Origin: Neoroseomonas oryzicola
GTDB taxonomy: Bacteria; Pseudomonadota; Alphaproteobacteria; Acetobacterales; Acetobacteraceae
Length of the DNA stretch: 64,000 nt
NCBI RefSeq assembly: GCF_012163135.1
Contig: NZ_JAAVUP010000004.1
Location: 124,001 to 188,000 of the forward strand
Direction of reading: 5' to 3'
Shown here: one piece after another, positions 60,519 through 64,000 of the stretch
Layout: the number at the start of each line of letters is the position of its first letter
Numbering within the stretch: the stretch's first letter is position 1
Notes under the pieces: model-generated
The model's database searches: none
The model's input: only the letters and a program-made list of their open reading frames with translations
Told to the model about the DNA's origin: nothing
Program-made: the position numbers and the translations under genes

Positions 60519-61496
60519 TCAGGGCGGACCCAGGCCGAAGACGATCTCCGCCGCCTGCGCGATGTCGGGCTGCCCGGCGCGGGCGGCGGCGGCATCCGCC
60601 CGGCTGCCCTGCCCATCGCCCAGCCGGGCGCGCAGGATGGCGCGCAGGTGCAGCGCCATCGCGTCCCGCGGCGCGCGTTCCAGCGCGGCGGCGAGTTCTG
60701 CCTCGGCACGACCGATGTCGCCGGCGAGCAGCGCCAGCCCCGCGCTCGCGGCGAGCGGCCAGGGATCGCCGGGCGGGGCCTCGTCGAGGGCGCGCTCGAT
60801 CTCCTCGGCTGCCTGACGCCGGGCGCCGATGTGGAACAGCAGCACGGCGCGGTTGGTGCGCACGTAGGCGTTCACCGGCTGGCGGCGCAGGGCGGCCTCG
60901 TAGTCGGCCATGGCGCCGCCGACATCGGCCTCCTCCCGCCGCAGGTCGCCACGCAGGGCATAGTGTTCGAAGAGCATCGGCGCGGCCTCGATGGCGGCGT
61001 CGAGGTCGCTGCGCGCGCCGTCCCGGTCGCCGAGCGCGCGCCGCACCCGGGCGCGCGACAGCTGGGCGAGGGGAAAGTCGGGGTTCGCGGCGATGACCGC
61101 ATCGAGGTCGGCGAGCGCCGCTTCGTGATCCCCGCGCCCCACGGCCATGGCAGCGCGGTTCGACCGCGCATGGAGGTTCGCCGGATCGAGCGCGACCGCG
61201 GCATCGAAATCCGCCCCCGCGCCGTCGATCGCGCCCGTCAGCGTCCGCGCCACGCCCCGGTTGACCAGGATGCGCGCGCGCTCGGCCGGGCCGGCGGGGA
61301 TGTCGTTGTCGAGGAGGAAGCTGCAGGCCGCCTCGGCCGCGTGGGCCGGCGGGCCGGGCTGGACGTCTTCGCAGGCGCTCTCCTGCACCGGGGCCTGCGC
61401 CGAAGCGGGGGCGGCGGCGAGTAGGAGGCAGATCCGGAGGATGCGCCGGATGGCGCGCGGCCGGGGGCCTGGACCCCCGGCCGCATCACGCCTCAC
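60519..61496 (-). CDS. exported TPR-repeat protein
   Basis: A 325-residue tetratricopeptide protein. The best start is GTG at 61496, inside the aldolase stop (GTGA); no later ATG exists before the signal-like [20 protein letters not shown] pairs follow: [69 protein letters not shown]. It is likely periplasmic. The GC hairpin at 61458-61484 lies within its first codons, which is unusual and leaves the start somewhat uncertain. Confidence 0.8.
   Translation of the reverse strand: MRRDAAGGPGPRPRAIRRILRICLLLAAAPASAQAPVQESACEDVQPGPPAHAAEAACSFLLDNDIPAGPAERARILVNRGVARTLTGAIDGAGADFDAAVALDPANLHARSNRAAMAVGRGDHEAALADLDAVIAANPDFPLAQLSRARVRRALGDRDGARSDLDAAIEAAPMLFEHYALRGDLRREEADVGGAMADYEAALRRQPVNAYVRTNRAVLLFHIGARRQAAEEIERALDEAPPGDPWPLAASAGLALLAGDIGRAEAELAAALERAPRDAMALHLRAILRARLGDGQGSRADAAAARAGQPDIAQAAEIVFGLGPP
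61458..61484 (-). other. GC hairpin at the aldolase/TPR junction
   Basis: A perfect 11-bp stem (gcggccggggg/cccccggccgc) with a 5-nt loop lies 9 bp past the aldolase stop. It resembles the GGAC-CCCC hairpins of the second repeat family. It has no T tract and falls inside the start region of the TPR gene, where it could reduce downstream expression. Confidence 0.6.
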
Positions 61497-62413
61497 GGCT
61501 TGGACTTGTAGACCTCGATCATCGAGGCGAGCAGCTTCAGCGCCTCGTCCTTCGGGCGCTGGAAGGCGTTGCGGCCGACGATCGAGCCGTTGCCGCCGCC
61601 GGCGTGGATGGCCTTCACCTCGGCCAGCAGCGCGTCGGTGCCCTTCGCCTCGCCGCCCGAGAAGACGACCAGCCGGCGGCCGTTGAAGCAGGTCTGCACG
61701 ATGTGGCGGATGCGCGCGGCCATGTCGGAGCCGTCGATCTTCCGCTCGACGTAGACCTTCTTCGCCGCTTCCAGCGACAGCGGCTCCATCGGCGGCTTCA
61801 CCTTGATGATGTGGGCGCCCATGAGTGCGGCCATGTGCGCGGCATAGGCGCAGATGTCGAAGGCAGTCTCGCCGGTCTTGTCGAGCATCGGGCCGCGCGG
61901 ATAGGACCACACCACGACCGCGAGGCCGGCGGCCTTCGCTTCCTCGGCGAGCTCGCGCAGCTCCTCCATCATCTCGAACTGGTATTCGCTGCCCGGATAG
62001 ATCGTGAAGCCGATCGCCGAGCAGCCGAGGCGCAGCGCGTCGGAGACGCTGCCGGTCACGGCCTGGTCCTTGGTGGTGGACAGGCTGTTGCTGCTATTGA
62101 CCTTCAGGATGGTCGGGATGGAGCCGGCGAAGGTCGCCGCACCGGCCTCGATCATGCCGAGCGGTGCGGCATAGGCGTTCAGCCCCGCCTCGATCGCGAG
62201 TTCGAAATGGTAGTGCGGGTCATAGGCGGCCGGGTTCGGCGCGAATGAACGGGCCGGGCCGTGCTCGAAGCCCTGGTCGACCGGCAGGATCACCATGCGG
62301 CCGGTGCCGCCGAGCTTCCCCTCCATCAGGATGCGGGCGAGGTTCGCCTTCGTCCCGGGGTTGTCGCTCTCGTACCAGGAGAGGATTTCCTTCACGCGGC
62401 GGGTCAGCTTCAT
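61493..62413 (-). CDS. class I fructose-bisphosphate aldolase (DhnA type)
   Basis: A 306-residue aldolase of the archaeal/DhnA class I type. ILPVDQGFEHGPARSFAPNP, ILKVNSSNSLS, AIGFTIYPGSEY and the Schiff-base region HIIKVKPPMEP are visible, with FSGGEAKG and GGGNGSIVGRNAFQRP forming the phosphate site. It cleaves fructose-1,6-bisphosphate or acts in gluconeogenesis. It is the first gene of an aldolase-TPR-thiE transcript. Confidence 0.92.
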   Translation of the reverse strand: MKLTRRVKEILSWYESDNPGTKANLARILMEGKLGGTGRMVILPVDQGFEHGPARSFAPNPAAYDPHYHFELAIEAGLNAYAAPLGMIEAGAATFAGSIPTILKVNSSNSLSTTKDQAVTGSVSDALRLGCSAIGFTIYPGSEYQFEMMEELRELAEEAKAAGLAVVVWSYPRGPMLDKTGETAFDICAYAAHMAALMGAHIIKVKPPMEPLSLEAAKKVYVERKIDGSDMAARIRHIVQTCFNGRRLVVFSGGEAKGTDALLAEVKAIHAGGGNGSIVGRNAFQRPKDEALKLLASMIEVYKSKP

Positions 62414-62479
62414 CGTGGCGTCCTTCCTTCGGGGCCTTAAGTCTAGCGCAGCGCGCGATACCGCAGGCGATGCGCCCTG

Positions 62480-62938
62480 TCACGGGGCCGGCGGTGTCGG
62501 CGATTCCTGTGGCGCTTCCATGGCGAGCCAGGCGGCCAGCCGCGCGGCATCCGCCCGGCGCCGCAGGTCGAGCCGCCCGAGGTCGAGGCTGTCCGGACGA
62601 CCGTGCCGGAGATCCACCCCGGCCTCGGCCGCCGCGGCGGCGACCGCGGCGAAGCCCGGCGCGCCGCCGGCCAGGATGACGCTGCGCGCCCCGGCCCGGA
62701 TCGCGGCGAGCGCCGTCCCCGCCGCATCGGCGCAGTCCAGCACCGCCCCCCATGCCGTGCCCGGATGCCGTCGCCCGGCCTCGGCCGTCATCGCCAGGAA
62801 CCAGGACGGACCCAGGAAGCCCGCGGCGCCGGGGGCGGAGAGCAGCACCACCCCCGCCGGCCCGGCCGCCGCCAGCGCCGCCTCGGCCTGCGCCAGCGCA
62901 TGGACCGTGACCGCCGGACTGCTGACACGCTGCGTCAC
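62480..62938 (-). CDS. conserved hypothetical protein
   Basis: A 152-residue protein of alternating strands and helices: AGVVLLSAPGAAGFLGPSWFLAMT, AVLDCADAAGTALAAIRAGARSVILAG, then a basic DLRRRADAARLAAWLAME. It gives the impression of half of an alpha/beta (TIM-like) domain. No known family. It lies 66 bp upstream of the aldolase on the same strand and is divergent from the small gene before zapA. Confidence 0.68.
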   Translation of the reverse strand: MTQRVSSPAVTVHALAQAEAALAAAGPAGVVLLSAPGAAGFLGPSWFLAMTAEAGRRHPGTAWGAVLDCADAAGTALAAIRAGARSVILAGGAPGFAAVAAAAAEAGVDLRHGRPDSLDLGRLDLRRRADAARLAAWLAMEAPQESPTPPAP

Positions 62939-63028
62939 CGTTGACCCCGAGGTCCCTCTCTGCCAAGGCTTTCCCTGTCATCCTGCGGCGTTGCGCGGGG
63001 CAAGGGAACGGTGGAACCCAGGGGTCGG

Positions 63029-63250
63029 ATGAACGAGGCGGTGGATCCGGTGGCCGAGGCCACGCTGCGGCTCGAAGCCGCCGTCGCGCGGCTCGGCCGT
63101 GCGATGACGGCCCGTCCCGCGCCGGTGCCCGCCGAGGCATCCGCCGCGGCACCGTCCGAGGGCGTTGATCCCGCCGCCGTGGCCGCCCTTGCCGCCCGCC
63201 TGGACGAGACCATCGCGCGGCTGCGCGGGGTTCTGGGCGAGGAGGTCTGA
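63029..63250 (+). CDS. small helical protein upstream of zapA
   Basis: A 73-residue protein with two heptad-rich helices (PVAEATLRLEAAVARLGRAM and AVAALAARLDETIARLRGVL) joined by an Ala/Pro linker. Its stop overlaps the zapA start (TGATG). The helix pattern suggests a coiled-coil partner for ZapA. A GTG 18 nt upstream is an alternative start. Confidence 0.75.
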   Translation: MNEAVDPVAEATLRLEAAVARLGRAMTARPAPVPAEASAAAPSEGVDPAAVAALAARLDETIARLRGVLGEEV

Positions 63251-63594
63251 TGGCCCAGGTCACGGTCCGCGTCGGCGGATATTCCCACCCCGTCGCCTGC
63301 CAGGACGGGCAGGAACGCCACCTCACGAACATGGCCGCCGAGGTCGACAAGCGCATCGGCACGCTCAAGGCCATGGGCATGCAGTTCGGCGAGACGCGCA
63401 TGCTGCTCCTTGCCGCCCTGCAACTGGCCGACGAGACCGGCGACCTGCAGGCCGAGATCGCCGCGCTGAAGGCCGGCGGCGCCGTGGCCGCGCCGCCTCC
63501 GCCCGCGCCGGTGCCCGACACCGCGCTCGCCGAACGGCTCAACCGCGTCGCCGAGGCGATCGAGGCCATTGCGGCGACCCTGGAGCGCGCCTAG
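63250..63594 (+). CDS. zapA: cell division protein ZapA
   Basis: A 114-residue ZapA. VTVRVGGYSHPVACQDGQERHL and the helix NMAAEVDKRIGTLKAMGMQ, then TRMLLLAALQLADE form the family core; the C-terminal coiled coil (about 80-112) follows a proline-rich hinge. It cross-links FtsZ filaments at the division site. It overlaps the upstream small gene and is followed, as in many proteobacteria, by the probable 6S RNA gene. Confidence 0.93.
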   Translation: MAQVTVRVGGYSHPVACQDGQERHLTNMAAEVDKRIGTLKAMGMQFGETRMLLLAALQLADETGDLQAEIAALKAGGAVAAPPPPAPVPDTALAERLNRVAEAIEAIAATLERA

Positions 63595-63603
63595 GTTCCT
63601 TGC

Positions 63604-63759
63604 GTGGGGCTGCCCGGCGCGCCAGGCACTTCATCCCCAGGGCCAATAAGCATCCTCCGGGAGCTGGCTCTGTCCGGGCCGTGGTCCGGGCACCCGGCGC
63701 CCACCTGCATTAGCAGGCCTTGGGAGGATGAGACGCCAGCGGCCAGGGCGGCTCCGCAC
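63604..63759 (+). ncRNA. ssrS: probable 6S RNA (ssrS)
   Basis: The position directly after zapA is the standard place of 6S RNA. The closing stem is visible: 63604-63615 (gtggggctgccc) pairs with 63746-63759 with two bulges. An inner 8-bp stem catcctcc/ggaggatg (63651-63658 with 63723-63730) lies beyond a large internal bubble, and a GC-rich apical hairpin region fills the rest. The fold of a long rod with a central bubble is that of 6S RNA, which binds sigma70-RNA polymerase. Ends are approximate. A strong terminator follows. Confidence 0.72.
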
Positions 63760-63767
63760 TCGATTCC

Positions 63768-63811
63768 AACACGCCCCCCGAGGCCTGGCCTCGGGGGGCG
63801 TGTTGTTTTTT
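63768..63811 (+). terminator. strong Rho-independent terminator after the 6S RNA
   Basis: A perfect 17-bp inverted repeat (63768-63784 with 63788-63804) with a 3-nt loop, followed by one G and six Ts. This is the best intrinsic terminator in the window. It would end the zapA/6S transcripts. The tract runs into a remnant of the 129-bp element. Confidence 0.9.
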
Positions 63812-63826
63812 GCCTCAGACGCCGGA
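63811..63826 (-). repeat. remnant terminus of the 129-bp element
   Basis: The 15 bases tgcctcagacgccgg match, in reverse, the 3-prime end of the element (ccggcgtctgaggca in copies D and F). The rest is missing. It is separated by 9 bp from copy G, the same tandem spacing seen for copies A/B and C/D. Confidence 0.5.
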
Positions 63827-63835
63827 GTCTTCTTG

Positions 63836-63964
63836 TGCCTCAGGCGCCGGCGCCGGCATCCGCCGGCTTGGCTTGCGCGCCGTGGACTGGCGCGACGAAG
63901 GCGGCTGGTGGTCTTGGCGCGGTCGCGCTTCGCGCTCCCGGCCCGAGGCAAGGCCTCGGGCCGA
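63836..63964 (-). repeat. 129-bp dispersed element, copy G
   Basis: Full length, the only complete copy on the minus strand. In element orientation it begins TCGGCCCGAGG and ends GCCTGAGGCA. Its 3-prime stem is of the gccggc/gccggc type with ggat loop, as in copy D. It lies downstream of the 6S terminator, near the window end. Confidence 0.9.
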
Positions 63965-64000
63965 AAGGGTGATGCGGATGGGTAGGGCGGCCGGGCCCGT

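Overview
The window is a chromosomal segment of a very high-GC alphaproteobacterium. An Acetobacteraceae member of the Roseomonas type is the best fit. The evidence is the roughly 70% GC codon use, several Bug-family tripartite tricarboxylate (TTT) receptors, DUF1491 and DUF1003 proteins, a zapA-6S RNA junction, an EF-P/EpmA/EpmB set, and many GC-rich intergenic hairpins. Taxonomy is an inference from gene content, not from a marker comparison.

Left part, 1-11.8 kb: two tandem Bug receptors (the first cut by the window edge), an NdvA-like ABC exporter, a CBS-domain protein, an SDR with a histidine at the usual catalytic tyrosine, DUF1003, a CPA1 Na+/H+ antiporter, and a 1507-residue DUF4011-type helicase with a degraded nuclease-like region. 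From 11.8 to 18.8 kb on the minus strand lies a type VI secretion spike module: VgrG, DUF2169 fused to pentapeptide repeats, a second pentapeptide-repeat protein, DUF3540 and a DUF4150 PAAR-like tip. No T6SS core genes and no recognisable toxin accompany it.

Middle part, 19-49.5 kb: mscL, a membrane-anchored TAXI protein, a VOC protein, a DedA protein, a TRAP transporter operon with two receptor paralogues and hairpins between its genes, a HicA-like small protein, a methyltransferase, manC, a thioesterase, a complete tctCBA operon divergent from an M20 amidohydrolase/creatininase/ketopantoate-reductase operon, a phosphoesterase, a TPR protein and cytochrome b561. Then comes a minus-strand operon of suhB, an OmpA-like protein, a MotA/ExbB-like channel, a long coiled-coil MotB/OmpA-like protein and a GGDEF enzyme. 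efp follows.

Right part, 49.5-64 kb: an AT-rich two-gene island (AAA ATPase plus PIN-like nuclease) sits between efp and its modification genes epmB/epmA, next to a DUF4096 (IS5-type N-terminal) ORF. After it come a DMT transporter, a cytochrome c lipoprotein, a TauD-type dioxygenase, an FkbM methyltransferase, a secreted beta-helix protein, a class I FBP aldolase/TPR/thiE operon, and zapA followed by a probable 6S RNA with a strong terminator.

Two repeat families occupy the gaps. The first is an element of exactly 129 bp with five full copies, two shortened copies and small remnants; its hairpin stems show compensatory changes. The second is a family of GC-rich hairpins, one set of which forms a mirror-symmetric 200-bp arrangement around a perfect 22-bp inverted repeat inside the motor-like operon.

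The best candidates for undescribed biology are the AAA/PIN island, the 129-bp element and the toxin-less T6SS spike module.
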